The position numbers and the translations under genes were made by a program. From Candidatus Ideonella esbjergensis (GTDB taxonomy: Bacteria; Pseudomonadota; Gammaproteobacteria; Burkholderiales; Burkholderiaceae_C), in assembly GCA_016710065.1 (NCBI GenBank), contig JADJLP010000014.1, positions 186,001-250,000 on the forward strand: DNA of 64,000 bases, in the 5' to 3' direction. The notes below the pieces were generated by a model. That model did not search any database. It was not told where the DNA came from and worked only from the letters and a program-made list of their open reading frames with translations. Of the stretch, positions 41,858-51,609 are shown one piece after another. Each line of letters opens with the position of its first letter. Positions within the stretch are counted from its first letter, which is position 1.

Positions 41858-42337
41858 TCAAAGGGTGACGGCCTTGGAGGGCAGGTCGCTCATCCACTCG
41901 TCGCTCAGGGCCAGGAAGAAGGCTTGCTGGTTGGCGGCGGCGGCGAACTCAACGCCGTAGGCGCGCTGCTGGGCGGTGACGATGTGGCCGGCAGCCAGGT
42001 GGCTGTCAGCCAGGGTTTGCTGCGGCACGATGAGCTGGATCTCGCCTTCCAGGCCCGGTGTCGCCAGGGCTTGCAGGGTCAAGCGCACGGCATCCGGGCG
42101 CTCAGCCACAGCGGCCACGTCGATGATGCGGTAGTCGCCGTTGGCGATTTCCTTGGTGCCTGACGAGCTGTTGCTGGATTTCTTCAGCGAGGCCGAGGCG
42201 CTGTCGGATGAAGTGGACACGCTTTCCGACGCCGACGAAGCGGCCGAACTGGCGGCCAGCGCGGGCAGGGCGGCTGCGCTGAGCAGCAGGACGGCGCAGG
42301 CGAGGCAGGTGCGGGCGCGGCTGTGATGGCTTGTCAT
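41858..42337 (-). CDS. Ser/Ala-rich exported protein next to DUF2145
   Basis: A 159-residue exported protein with a signal peptide ending near ALA/AS (residue 29), then a serine-rich stretch (about 30-62) and a small C-terminal domain (DYRIIDVAAVAERPDAVRLT). I do not recognise a characterised family. It is immediately upstream of the DUF2145 gene and likely cotranscribed. Confidence 0.7.
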   Translation of the reverse strand: MTSHHSRARTCLACAVLLLSAAALPALAASSAASSASESVSTSSDSASASLKKSSNSSSGTKEIANGDYRIIDVAAVAERPDAVRLTLQALATPGLEGEIQLIVPQQTLADSHLAAGHIVTAQQRAYGVEFAAAANQQAFFLALSDEWMSDLPSKAVTL

Positions 42338-42393
42338 GGGGTTCCTTGCGAGGCGGGGTGGAGATGGCCCATGTTATAGCCCTGGGCACTCCC

Positions 42394-45300
42394 TCAAGCC
42401 AACACCAGTTGCAACTGCGGTGTCTGTCCTGCAGGCGTGCTCGCCAGCGCCTGTTGCCAGCTGGCCTGCGGTACCAGGGCCGCGCCACCGCGATAGGGAT
42501 TGGCCACGCGAGAGAACGCCAGCGCCTCGCCGTTCAGCAACACTTGCTGCACGCCGTGGCCGACCGTGCCCACGCGGTACAGCAGGGCCAGGCGCTGCTC
42601 GCCCAGTTGCACGTCCAGTTGCAGGCCGTCGAGCGCGCTGGGCATCACCGGGTCGAACACCATGCCGGCGGCCTGCGGTCGCAGGCCCAGGAACTGCCGC
42701 ATCACCAGGCCCAGGCTGATGCCCGCGCCGCTGGAGTACACGCGCCAGCCGCCTTCCAGCGCCACCTGGCCGCTGGCGATGCGGTCGTAGTGCGCACTGG
42801 CCTCGGCGCGGTCGGCAAATGCCGCGTCGGAGCTGGAGTAGTAGCAGTTGGCCTGGCGGCGCGTGGCCTGGGGCAGGCGTTCGTGCAGGGCCACGGGGTG
42901 GGCCAGGCCCAGTGCATCGAAGAAAGCCTCGGCCTCGCCCATATGGGCCAGGGCCTCGGTGTAGCGCAGGTGGGCGTGGGTGTACATCAGCCCGATCTCG
43001 CGGCCGAAGTAGCTGCTGCTTTCGGCGCGCTGGAACCAGGTCTGCGGGCCACCCCGGTAGGCCATGGGCTGGTCGAACAGGCGCGCGCCGTCGGGGCCGC
43101 TCAAGTGGCTGCGGATCAGCGCCAGGTGGTGCTGCGCCTGCACGGGGCTGAGCATGTCGTTGATGATGGCGTGCATCATCGGCAGCAGGCTGTGCCGCAC
43201 GCCGGTGGCACGGTCGCGCGGGTGCAGCATGGGCTCCACCGCGCCATCCGGCTTGAACAAGGCGTAGCCCATGATCTCGCCGTCCAGCACCAGCACGCGG
43301 TGGAAGTCGGCCAGCACGCGTGTGGCGTGGGCTTGCAGCGCATCGGCCTCGGTGGTGTTGCCAGCCACCTCGCGCAGCGCCTGCGAGAGCGTGGCGAGCA
43401 CCTGGTGGTGCAGGGTCACCGTCCAGCTGCTGCACATGTGCTCGCGCAGGGCGGGGTCGGCCGGTTGCAGCGCGTCGTTCCAGTCGCCATGGCCGTAGGC
43501 GGCCAGCGCGGTGCCGCCTGCCGTGCGGCCCGCCGCCAGTTGCAGCGCGCGCTGGGCGTGCTGCCACAGCGTATCGGGCTCGCCGGGCTCGAAGTAGGGC
43601 AGCGGCTCGGTGAGCAGGCTGGCATCGCCGGTGGCGAGCAAATACTGGCCCAGCGCCAGCAGCGGCCAGTAGACGATGTCGCCATGCGAATCACCGGCAC
43701 GTATGCCGCGCTCGCGCTCGAAGAACATGAACCACTGCGGCCAGTCGCCGCTGCGGTTCTGGGCGCTGTACACCCGCAGCAGCAGGTCGCGTATGGGGGC
43801 CGGCCGGCCCAGCGCCAGCAGCAGCTCCACCGGGCCTTGGCAGACATCGCGCGTGCCCCAGCCGCCGCCCGAGAATTGCTCGAGCCCGCGCGGTGCAAGG
43901 TAGTGCACCAGCGCGTTGTGCTGCAGCCAGGGCAGGATGAGGGCCAGGCGCTGGGTGGCCTGCGCGGCGGGGGTGTCGCTGGCGGGTGCCACGCTCAGCC
44001 ACGGTGAGGCGGGCAAATGGCGGCTGTGCTGGGCCACGCCGGGCTGGGCGCCAGCCACCAGGTGGCCGGTGATCAACAAGCCCGCGCTGCGCGCGGTTTC
44101 GGTGACCAGGCACAGCTGGGGCTGCTGGCGCGAGCGGGCGTCGGGGTAGAGCAGTTCGTCGCCGCCCACGGCGTTGAAGCGCGTGCCCTCCAGCGCCAGC
44201 AGGCGGAAGTGGCCCTGCGCAAAGCGCTGGCCCAGCGCGCTGTCGGGCCGCGGGTACACCAGGGCCCCGTCGGGCGTGGCCAGCCACAGGGGCCGGCCCG
44301 CATCCAGCTCGTCGTCACCGTCCAGCGCCACCTGCAGGCTGATCAGGCAGCGCAGCGGTTCACCCTCTTCCACCTGCAGTTGCAGCGAGAGCGCATGCGG
44401 CTCGCTCAGGGCCTGGGCCTGCACGCTCAGCAGGCCGCCATCGTGGCGGTACCACCAGGTGGCGCTGTCGGGCCGCATCTGGAAGGCGCTGGGCTGGTCC
44501 AGCAACTGCCACTGGCCAGCGATCTCGACGAAGACCCGCAGGCCCTGCGAGCGGAACTGCCCCAGGTAGCCGCGTACCGTGCCCACGAAGCGGTTGATGC
44601 CCACATGGCCCTGCGTGACCATGGAGTGAAAGACGCCGCCCATCCAGCAGGTGGAGGTGAGGGCGCATTCATCGGGCGTGAGGTTGTGGCCGGTGCGCAG
44701 CAGGTGGCCATGCGGGCGCAGCACCTGGCGTTCCTTGGCGCGCAGCACGGTGTGGGCTTCGGCCTGAAAGTACGAGAGCAGCGTGCCGTCATCGTCGCGT
44801 TCCACCTGCTGCCAATCGCCTTCGCTCAGGCCGCGCAATTCGGCCTCGCTCAGCTCGTGCCCCGCCAGCAGTGGGGCGCTGGCGAACAAGCTCACAGGCT
44901 CAGGCGCTGAGCCTGCGGGCGGGGGCCAGCTGGGCGGGCAGGCGGCTTCGGCCAGGGCCAGGGCGTGGTCCACCCAGGCCAGGTCGGCCGGGCCGCTGGC
45001 TTCGGCGTGGTGTGCTTGCAGCAGGCCGAAGAAGCCCACATGCGCGTGTGCGCCGGCCGGCAGCGTGAGCGCCTCGTGCTGCAGCGCTGCCAGCGCGTGC
45101 TCGTGCTGCAAACGCGTGCTGGGCAAGCCCTGGGTGCAGGCGAGGGGCGCTTGCCCATGGCGCTGGCCCAGGCCCAGCCATTGCAGTTGATCGGTGGCCC
45201 AGGCCACGCTGCGGCCCAGCGCGCCGGTGAGCAGCCAGGGGTTGAAGCCGGCCACGGCCAGGTTCTGGCGTGTGGCCAGCACCGTGCCCACGCGCGGGTG

Positions 45301-45792
45301 GGTGAGGGGCGTGTGGTCCAGGTAATGGCTCACGTAGAACTCGTTGGTGCGCAGGGCAGCCCAGGGCGAGAGTGCCACGTCCTGCCCATGCAGCACGTCC
45401 ACCTGGCAGGTTCCGCTGCCGCTGTTGTGCAAATCAAGGTGCCAGAACCAGGTGGGCTCGGTGCTGCTGAGCACCAGGTGCAGCGTGTATTTCAGCGCGC
45501 CCCACTCGCCCTGCGCCACCAGGCCCAGCGGCGTGGTGCTGACGCGCGAGGGGCTGCGCGGGCCCAGCAGCGGCGTCCACTCGGGCACACCGCCGGTGCT
45601 CAGCCGGCGCAGCACCAGCAGGTCGGGACCGCCTTCCAGCTCGTTGCCCGAGTACAGGTTGATGCACAGCTCGCGCCAGGCCATGCGGCGCACGCTGCCG
45701 TGGCTGCTCAGATCAAAGGTCAGGCCCGAGGGGCTGGCCACCTGCAGGCCAGGTTGCGGCGCCGGGGCGGGAGAAGCGGCTGGGGCGGTCAT
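42394..45792 (-). CDS. GH94-like glycoside phosphorylase, probable 1,2-beta-oligoglucan phosphorylase
   Basis: A 1132-residue cytoplasmic enzyme (no signal peptide) with the GH94 plan: N-terminal beta-sandwich domains, then an (alpha/alpha)6 barrel. The catalytic-domain blocks GGGWGTRDVCQGP (about 640-652) and YGHGDWNDALQ (about 765-775, general-acid Asp in DWND) are seen, followed by the CYYSSSDAAF and YSSGAGISLGL C-terminal blocks. The length is near that of 1,2-beta-oligoglucan phosphorylases (about 1100 aa), longer than cellobiose phosphorylase. It would release glucose-1-phosphate. It ends the minus-strand glucan operon. Substrate assignment rests on length and the GH144 neighbour, so is an inference. 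Confidence 0.75.
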   Translation of the reverse strand: MTAPAASPAPAPQPGLQVASPSGLTFDLSSHGSVRRMAWRELCINLYSGNELEGGPDLLVLRRLSTGGVPEWTPLLGPRSPSRVSTTPLGLVAQGEWGALKYTLHLVLSSTEPTWFWHLDLHNSGSGTCQVDVLHGQDVALSPWAALRTNEFYVSHYLDHTPLTHPRVGTVLATRQNLAVAGFNPWLLTGALGRSVAWATDQLQWLGLGQRHGQAPLACTQGLPSTRLQHEHALAALQHEALTLPAGAHAHVGFFGLLQAHHAEASGPADLAWVDHALALAEAACPPSWPPPAGSAPEPVSLFASAPLLAGHELSEAELRGLSEGDWQQVERDDDGTLLSYFQAEAHTVLRAKERQVLRPHGHLLRTGHNLTPDECALTSTCWMGGVFHSMVTQGHVGINRFVGTVRGYLGQFRSQGLRVFVEIAGQWQLLDQPSAFQMRPDSATWWYRHDGGLLSVQAQALSEPHALSLQLQVEEGEPLRCLISLQVALDGDDELDAGRPLWLATPDGALVYPRPDSALGQRFAQGHFRLLALEGTRFNAVGGDELLYPDARSRQQPQLCLVTETARSAGLLITGHLVAGAQPGVAQHSRHLPASPWLSVAPASDTPAAQATQRLALILPWLQHNALVHYLAPRGLEQFSGGGWGTRDVCQGPVELLLALGRPAPIRDLLLRVYSAQNRSGDWPQWFMFFERERGIRAGDSHGDIVYWPLLALGQYLLATGDASLLTEPLPYFEPGEPDTLWQHAQRALQLAAGRTAGGTALAAYGHGDWNDALQPADPALREHMCSSWTVTLHHQVLATLSQALREVAGNTTEADALQAHATRVLADFHRVLVLDGEIMGYALFKPDGAVEPMLHPRDRATGVRHSLLPMMHAIINDMLSPVQAQHHLALIRSHLSGPDGARLFDQPMAYRGGPQTWFQRAESSSYFGREIGLMYTHAHLRYTEALAHMGEAEAFFDALGLAHPVALHERLPQATRRQANCYYSSSDAAFADRAEASAHYDRIASGQVALEGGWRVYSSGAGISLGLVMRQFLGLRPQAAGMVFDPVMPSALDGLQLDVQLGEQRLALLYRVGTVGHGVQQVLLNGEALAFSRVANPYRGGAALVPQASWQQALASTPAGQTPQLQLVLA

Positions 45793-45823
45793 GTCCACGG
45801 GGGTTGGTTCGCTGCGGCACGCA

Positions 45824-46591
45824 TCAGCGCGTGGCTGGGCGGCGGTGTTGCGCCAGCAGCCACTCGTAGAGCGCGGGGTTGTTGTAGGTGGCAGTCCAGC
45901 TGTCGTGGTCCACGCCGGGGTATTCGGTGTAGCGCGGTGTGCCGCCGGCCGCCCGCAGTGCGGCGATGGTGGCGCGCTGACCGGCCACGGGCACGGCCGA
46001 ATCGGCGTCGCCATGGAAGGCCCACACCGGCAGGTGGCGGATGCGTTCCATGCGATCCTCGTCGCCAAAGCCGCAGATGGGGGCGATGGCGGCCAACGCA
46101 TCGGGGTACTCGGTGGCCAGCGCCCAGGCGCCGAAGCCGCCCATCGACAGGCCGGTGACCAGCACGCGGTCGGCGTCCACCGGCAGCGTGGCCTTGAGTT
46201 GGGCTATCAGCGCGTGCAGCACATGCGGGTTCCAGCCGCCCCCCACATCGGCCTGTGGGGCCACGACGATGAAGGGCGTGTCGGCCTGCTGGGCCAGCCA
46301 GGCCCAGGGGCCATGCGCCTTGACCTGGTTCAGGTCGGTGCCGCGCTCGCCCGAGCCGTGCAAAAACATCAGCAGCGGCCAGCGCCGGGTCGGGTTGGCA
46401 GCCGCCGCCGTGGGCATCACCAGCCAGTAGCGGGTGCTGGCGCTGAAGGCCACCTGCACGGTGCTGGACTGGGCCGTGAAGCCGGCGTGGGGCAGAGGGG
46501 GCATGGTGGTTGCTGGAGTGGATGTGGCGCAAGCGGCCAGTGTGCCGACAAGGGGCATCAGAGACATTGAGAGCAGGGGGCGGCGTTGCAT
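45824..46591 (-). CDS. Alpha/beta-hydrolase lipoprotein (carboxylesterase / PHB depolymerase-like)
   Basis: A 255-residue predicted lipoprotein (GTLAAC). Alpha/beta-hydrolase fold: oxyanion region FLHGSGERGTD, nucleophile elbow TGLSMGGFGAW, the acid near FHGDADSAVP and His in PGVDHDSW. Such enzymes remove acyl or phenolic esters; within this locus it may deacylate substituted glucans (for example acetyl or succinyl groups). That role is inferred from position between the GH94-like gene and the large binding-domain enzyme. Confidence 0.75.
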   Translation of the reverse strand: MQRRPLLSMSLMPLVGTLAACATSTPATTMPPLPHAGFTAQSSTVQVAFSASTRYWLVMPTAAAANPTRRWPLLMFLHGSGERGTDLNQVKAHGPWAWLAQQADTPFIVVAPQADVGGGWNPHVLHALIAQLKATLPVDADRVLVTGLSMGGFGAWALATEYPDALAAIAPICGFGDEDRMERIRHLPVWAFHGDADSAVPVAGQRATIAALRAAGGTPRYTEYPGVDHDSWTATYNNPALYEWLLAQHRRPATR

Positions 46592-46613
46592 GGTGCGATG
46601 GGGGGGTTGGCTT

Positions 46614-46677
46614 CGTCATGCCCGCGCAGGCGGGGATCCAGGGTGAATGCTGGATTCCCGCCTTCGCGGGAATGACG
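46614..46677. repeat. REP-type palindromic pair in the glucan operon
   Basis: Imperfect inverted arms with cores CCCGCGCAGGCGGG and CCCGCCTTCGCGGG between the large enzyme gene (stop 46728) and the esterase start (46591). A hairpin here may split the operon message. Confidence 0.85.
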
Positions 46678-46727
46678 GAGGGGGCGGAAATGATGGAAAG
46701 GGCGTGGCGTCACGTGATTTACTTCGG

Positions 46728-49700
46728 TCAGGGCTTGGTGATGGCTGGAGCGGCGGCCTTGCTCAACTGAACCTGCCTCACATCGCCCGGCAGGTTCAGT
46801 TCGCGGCCCTGCCAGGCCAGCACGCGGCCATCGGGCAAGGCCACGTCGGGCAAGGGCAGGCCCACAGGCCACACCAGCCTGAATCCGCCGCTGGGTGCAT
46901 TCACGCCGCTGCCGATCTCCAGCTGCCAGCCTTCGTGTTGGGGCGTGAGGGCGTAGTCCAGCGTGCCGGTGGCGGTGAGCAAGCCCTTCACAGCCACACC
47001 ACTGGCACTTTGCAGCCACTCGGCCTTCAGGCCCGCGCCCAGCACCAGGCTGTGGTCGCGCTCGCGCTCGTAGGCAAACAGGTCGAGCGCGCTGCGCATG
47101 AAATCGGAGCTCACCCAGGCGTGCGGCATGTCGCCCAGGAAATGCACTTCGCGCGGGTTGCGCATCACCACCTCGGCCCACTGGTTCCAGCCTTCGGGGC
47201 GCTGGTCCTTGAAGAAGAAATCGAGCATGGCCCAGGCGCGCTCGGGCTGGCCCAGGCGCAGCAGCGCGCCCACGCTGCGCAGCTCATAGGGCGTGTAGTC
47301 TTTCCATTCACGCTTGCCGTCGCGGCGCGCCGTGGCCTCTTGCCAGTAGCGCTCGAAGGTGGCGGACAGCCACTCGGGTGGCAGCACGTCGTCGGCCTGC
47401 GCGGGGCTGAGCGCCACGGTGGTGGACGTGGCGTCGAAATCGCCCAGCTCGGCGGCCCCTGGGATGAAGGTCTTGCCGTGCTGCTTCATGGCGGCGGCGA
47501 TGGACTGGACCAGCTCGGCCTGGAATTCATCGCGCCAGGCCTTGATCTGCTTCGCGTCATCGGCCTTGTCGGCGGCCTGGGCCAGCAGCACCGCGTCTTT
47601 GTAGCCGCGCAGGGCCCAGAAGTCGTCCCAGTACGAATGCATGGGCTTGTCGGAATAGCCCTCGTGGCTGATGGACGCCGGCATGGTGCCCCACAGCGCC
47701 TCGCGACCTGGTTGCTTGTTCGCCTCGCTGTGCTCGCTCTGGCGCAACTGTTCCATGTAGCGGGTGGCCGACAGCACGCGTGGCCATTGCTTGGCGAGCA
47801 GCGCCTTGTCACCCGTGAACTGCCACAGCAGTGCCACGGCGTGGATGAACTGGCCGTGGCTGTCGTTCTCGGCCACCGGGTCGGCGCCGCGGGCGTCCAC
47901 ACAGCAAGGCACCTTGCCGTTGGCGAACAGATGCTCGCCATACCAGTTCACGAAATCGGCCGAGGCCTGCACCTCGCCCAGGCGCAGCAGGCCTTCCACC
48001 ATCATCGCGCCGTCGCGTATCCAGCTGCGTTGGTAGCTGCGCGTACCGGGTTGCAGGGCCGGTCCGTCGCGCGACATCAGGATCTGCGCCAGCGCGCTGC
48101 GCAGCTTGTCGCTCAGGTGCTTGGCGCTGCTGGGCAGCGTGAACTGCACGCGGTTCAGGCGCTCGCGCCAGGCGCTGGCCACGGCGTCAAAGCGGGCGCC
48201 GGCCTTGCTGGCATCGAGTGGGGTGGCGGCGGCGAGCGCGTCGCCCGCCAGCGGCAGCTCGACCACCACGGTCTGGCTGGCGCCGGGGGCCAGGTCCAGC
48301 GCAAAGCTCAGTGCACCCGAGGCCATGGCCTGACGATCGCGCAGCGCGGCCGTGCGGTCGCTGGCCTCGCCCTGGGCCAGTCCGCTGTCCAGCCCGCGCA
48401 GTTCCACCTGCGCGGGTGCCGGCAGGGTCTGCAGCGCGGCGCGGCCGTTCACTTGCAAGACGGCATCCTTCCAGGCCAGCTCGCGCACCTCCACGACGCC
48501 ACCCGGGGTGTTGAGGAATTGCTGTGGCGGGTTCACCTGCCAGGGCCGCAGGCCCAGCACCAACTGGCCCTTGAGCGGCTGGCCTGGCGGGGCGGTGACG
48601 GTGTAGCGCACCAGCAGGCGCGGCGCCTTGGGCGGACCATCGGCGGCGGCCTCCACGCGCAGGTCGGCCAGCGGGTGCTGCCAGAACACCGAGGGCATGG
48701 GCAGATAGCCTTCGCGCAGGCTGTGGCGCATCTCCACGTTGGCCCAGTTCAGCGAGGCTTCGCCGGCAATGCGCAGCGTGGGCTCGATGCTGAAGCCGCC
48801 CAGGCCGGCCTCCACCGCACCGTCTTCCGACATCAACCCCGAACGTGAGCCGCCGCCGTCCACGCCCACCAGGGCCCAGTAGTTCTGCTCGTTGAGGTAG
48901 GCGCGCGGGACCTGGCCACGCGGGGCCTCCGCAGCGACGGCCTTGAGCATGTCGTCGCGGGTCTTCCAGGCCCCGGGCGCGATGAGCTGCAGCTCCTGCA
49001 GCGCCGCGCCCTTGCCCGCGCTACGCGGGATGCGCAGGCGGATGTGGCGGGCTTCGGCATCGGGCAGGTAGAGCCAGTCGGCGGCGCCCTCGCCGTCGCG
49101 CACGTGGCGCAGTTGGGTCCAGCGCCGGCCGTTGTCCGAGGCCTCCAGGTCGTAGTCGGTTGGGCGCTGGGGCGTGGCCCAGCGCAGCACCAGGCCGCTG
49201 AACTCGCGCGCTGCGCCCAGGTCTACTTGCCACAGCGCCGCTCCGGGCGGGCTGCGCCAGGCGGTGTCGGCCTTGCCGTCCACGGCCAGTTCGGGTGCGG
49301 CTTCGGGCAGCGACTTGTTGGCGGTGGCCGCCGGTTGCGGCCAGGTGGCGGGCGGGGTCTCGCGCGGCACCAGGTTGAGCTTTTCCAGGCAGATCTCACC
49401 CTTGCCGCCGGCCTTGCCGGCTGCCACGGCCAGCTCAATGGCAGCCACCTGCCGCAGGGTCTTGTCGGCGCTGGGGCCCCAGGCGAACTGCACATCGCGC
49501 TGCTTCACGCGCCAATCGCTGAAGGCCGTGGGCAGCACGCGGTTGGGCTGGTGCACCCACCAGACGTTGTCGCCGCTGGCGTCCAGCAGCTTGAGCTGCA
49601 CGTCGTTGGGCCCGCCGCTGCCGCGCACGCGCAGCGCCAGCTCGTAGTGGGCGGGCAGGTCGAACGCGATGGCGCGGCGTGCCACGGCATAGCCCGAGAC

Positions 49701-49901
49701 ACCGGCGAAGTCGTAGGCCAGGCACAGGCCGCCGTTGGCGCCCGCTGGCTTCACGCGCGCCTGCACCTGGTCAGACGCGGTGGCGGTCCACGCGGCGGGG
49801 CTCTTGAAATCGTCCAGCACCTGCGGCGTGGCATTGGCCGCCATCGCGCTGCCAGCCAGCACGGCCGCGCCCAGGCCCAAGCATCTGCGGCGACCCCTCA
49901 T
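46728..49901 (-). CDS. Large exported (alpha/alpha)6-type enzyme with two binding domains, family unassigned
   Basis: A 1057-residue exported protein. After a signal peptide (VLAGSAMAANA) comes a jelly-roll, CBM-like region (about 28-180: VLDDFKSPAAWTATASD, YELALRVRGSGGPND). An F5/8-type C (discoidin) domain follows (about 200-310: LAVDGKADTAWRSPPG, LVLRWATPQRPTDY). The remainder has a beta-sandwich and an (alpha/alpha)6-like barrel starting at RSWIRDGAMMVEGLLRLGE, like GH15/GH94-type folds. I could not assign a GH family or catalytic pair. Its ATG overlaps the permease stop by 4 bp (ATGA), so it belongs to the operon. Confidence 0.7.
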   Translation of the reverse strand: MRGRRRCLGLGAAVLAGSAMAANATPQVLDDFKSPAAWTATASDQVQARVKPAGANGGLCLAYDFAGVSGYAVARRAIAFDLPAHYELALRVRGSGGPNDVQLKLLDASGDNVWWVHQPNRVLPTAFSDWRVKQRDVQFAWGPSADKTLRQVAAIELAVAAGKAGGKGEICLEKLNLVPRETPPATWPQPAATANKSLPEAAPELAVDGKADTAWRSPPGAALWQVDLGAAREFSGLVLRWATPQRPTDYDLEASDNGRRWTQLRHVRDGEGAADWLYLPDAEARHIRLRIPRSAGKGAALQELQLIAPGAWKTRDDMLKAVAAEAPRGQVPRAYLNEQNYWALVGVDGGGSRSGLMSEDGAVEAGLGGFSIEPTLRIAGEASLNWANVEMRHSLREGYLPMPSVFWQHPLADLRVEAAADGPPKAPRLLVRYTVTAPPGQPLKGQLVLGLRPWQVNPPQQFLNTPGGVVEVRELAWKDAVLQVNGRAALQTLPAPAQVELRGLDSGLAQGEASDRTAALRDRQAMASGALSFALDLAPGASQTVVVELPLAGDALAAATPLDASKAGARFDAVASAWRERLNRVQFTLPSSAKHLSDKLRSALAQILMSRDGPALQPGTRSYQRSWIRDGAMMVEGLLRLGEVQASADFVNWYGEHLFANGKVPCCVDARGADPVAENDSHGQFIHAVALLWQFTGDKALLAKQWPRVLSATRYMEQLRQSEHSEANKQPGREALWGTMPASISHEGYSDKPMHSYWDDFWALRGYKDAVLLAQAADKADDAKQIKAWRDEFQAELVQSIAAAMKQHGKTFIPGAAELGDFDATSTTVALSPAQADDVLPPEWLSATFERYWQEATARRDGKREWKDYTPYELRSVGALLRLGQPERAWAMLDFFFKDQRPEGWNQWAEVVMRNPREVHFLGDMPHAWVSSDFMRSALDLFAYERERDHSLVLGAGLKAEWLQSASGVAVKGLLTATGTLDYALTPQHEGWQLEIGSGVNAPSGGFRLVWPVGLPLPDVALPDGRVLAWQGRELNLPGDVRQVQLSKAAAPAITKP

Positions 49902-50731
49902 GCTTTCACCCCTCCCATCATCAACCCTTGCATGTAGTGGCGCTGCAATGCCAGGAACAGCAGCAGCACCGGCAGCACGGTCACCACCGCACCGGCCATC
50001 ATCAGTTCATTGTCTTGCACGTGCTCGCGCGACAGCGACGACAGCACCACGGGCAACGTCTGCAGGTCGCCTTCGGTGAGCACGATCAGCGGCCACATGA
50101 AGTCGTTCCAGCTGCCCAGGAAGGCAAACACTGCGTGTGTGACCAGCACTGGCTTGAGCAGCGGCAGCACGATGGCGAAGAAGACCTTGAATTCGCCGGC
50201 GCCGTCCATGCGCGCGGCCTCCAGCAACTCATCGGGGATGCCGCGTGCGTACTGCCGCACCAGGAAGATGCCGAAGATGGAAGCCAGGGCAGGCACCAAC
50301 ACGCCGGCATATGTGTTGACCAGGCCCATGTTCTTGAGCAGCAGGAACAACGGCAGCATGGCCACTTGGCCGGGAATCACCAGCGCGGCGATGAGGGCCT
50401 GGAAGATCTGCTCGCGCCCCTTGAAGCGCAGCTTGGCGAAGGCATAGCCGGCCAGCGTGTTGAGCAGCGTGGATATGAGCGTGGCCGCGCAGGCCAACCC
50501 CAGGCTGTTGGCGAACTGGCGCGCGATGCCGCCCGTGCTGAGCAGGCTGCGGTAGTGCGCCAGCGTGGGGTCGGTGGGCAGAAGTGGCGGTGGGTAGGTG
50601 CTGGCCTGCCCGGCGGGCATCAGCGACACCGACACCATCCACAGCAGCGGGGCCGCAGCGACGAAGGCCATGAACGCCAGGCCGGCGTTGACGGCGATGG
50701 TGGATGCGGTTTTCCGGTTTGGCTTCTTCAT
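49898..50731 (-). CDS. Sugar ABC transporter permease, second (MalG-type)
   Basis: A 277-residue CUT1-family permease with six TM segments. The EAA loop that contacts the ATPase is ELLEAARMDGAGEFKVFFAI, with the following LPLLKPVL. ATG 50731 overlaps the first permease stop by 4 bp. The partner ATPase is not in the locus. Confidence 0.92.
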   Translation of the reverse strand: MKKPNRKTASTIAVNAGLAFMAFVAAAPLLWMVSVSLMPAGQASTYPPPLLPTDPTLAHYRSLLSTGGIARQFANSLGLACAATLISTLLNTLAGYAFAKLRFKGREQIFQALIAALVIPGQVAMLPLFLLLKNMGLVNTYAGVLVPALASIFGIFLVRQYARGIPDELLEAARMDGAGEFKVFFAIVLPLLKPVLVTHAVFAFLGSWNDFMWPLIVLTEGDLQTLPVVLSSLSREHVQDNELMMAGAVVTVLPVLLLFLALQRHYMQGLMMGGVKA

Positions 50732-51609
50732 GCCGCCCCCTCCCGCTTGGCGAATACCATCAGCACGCGCGTGACGCTGATGATGATCAGAAACAGCAGC
50801 ACCGCCACGGCCGAGGCCGTCCCCAGGTTCCACCAGCGAAAGCCTTCTTCGTACATCATGTACAGCACGCTCACCGTGCTTTGCAGCGGGCCGCCCTGGG
50901 TCATCACATAGGGCTCGGCAAAGAGCTGGAAGTAGCCGGCCATGGTGAGGATGCTCACCATCAGCGTGGTGGGCGCCAGGCTGGGCAGGGTGATGTGGCG
51001 GAACTGCGCCCAGGCCCTGGCGCCATCCAGCCGCGCGGCTTCGTACAGGTCTTCGGGGATGGCCTGCAGCGCGGCGATGAAGATGATCATGTTGCCGCCA
51101 AAGTTCTTCCAGGCGGCAAACAGGATGATGGTGGGCATGGACCAGTGCGGGTCGCCCAGCCAGTCGATGGGGCTGATGCCCACGCTCTCCAGCACATGGT
51201 TGACCCAGCCGTAGCGCACATGGAAGAGGTAGCGCCAGATCACCGCCACCGCCACCAGCGTGGTCACCACCGGCGCGAACAAGGCCGTGCGCCACAGCGG
51301 CTTGAAGCGCGCCAGCCTGCTCTGCAGCAGCACGGCGGCGCCCAGAGAAAGGCCGATGGACAGCGGCACGCCCAGCACCACGAAGTAGGCGGTGTTGCCC
51401 AGGGCCTTCCAGAACAGCGGCATCTGCAGCACATGGGCGTAATTGCCCAGGCCCACGAAGCGCAGGTTGCCCAGGTCGGCCAGGGCGTACAGATCGAAGT
51501 CGGTCAGGCTCAGCAGCAGGCCGGCCAACACCGGCAGGCCGAAGAACAGCGCGATCACGCTGAGCGCGGGCAGCACGAAGGCCCAGGCGGCGAGGCTGGG
51601 CTTGTTCAT
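50728..51609 (-). CDS. Sugar ABC transporter permease, first (MalF-type)
   Basis: A 293-residue CUT1-family permease with six TM segments. The EAA loop is DLYEAARLDGARAWAQFRHI followed by TLPSLAPT. It starts 4 bp inside the end of the binding-protein gene and is followed by the second permease. Confidence 0.92.
   Translation of the reverse strand: MNKPSLAAWAFVLPALSVIALFFGLPVLAGLLLSLTDFDLYALADLGNLRFVGLGNYAHVLQMPLFWKALGNTAYFVVLGVPLSIGLSLGAAVLLQSRLARFKPLWRTALFAPVVTTLVAVAVIWRYLFHVRYGWVNHVLESVGISPIDWLGDPHWSMPTIILFAAWKNFGGNMIIFIAALQAIPEDLYEAARLDGARAWAQFRHITLPSLAPTTLMVSILTMAGYFQLFAEPYVMTQGGPLQSTVSVLYMMYEEGFRWWNLGTASAVAVLLFLIIISVTRVLMVFAKREGAA

Noticed and set aside
42394..46101. A longer 1235-residue form of the GH94-like protein
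   Set aside because: The extra N-terminus overlaps the esterase gene, is not family-like, and ATG 45792 gives the family-typical start.
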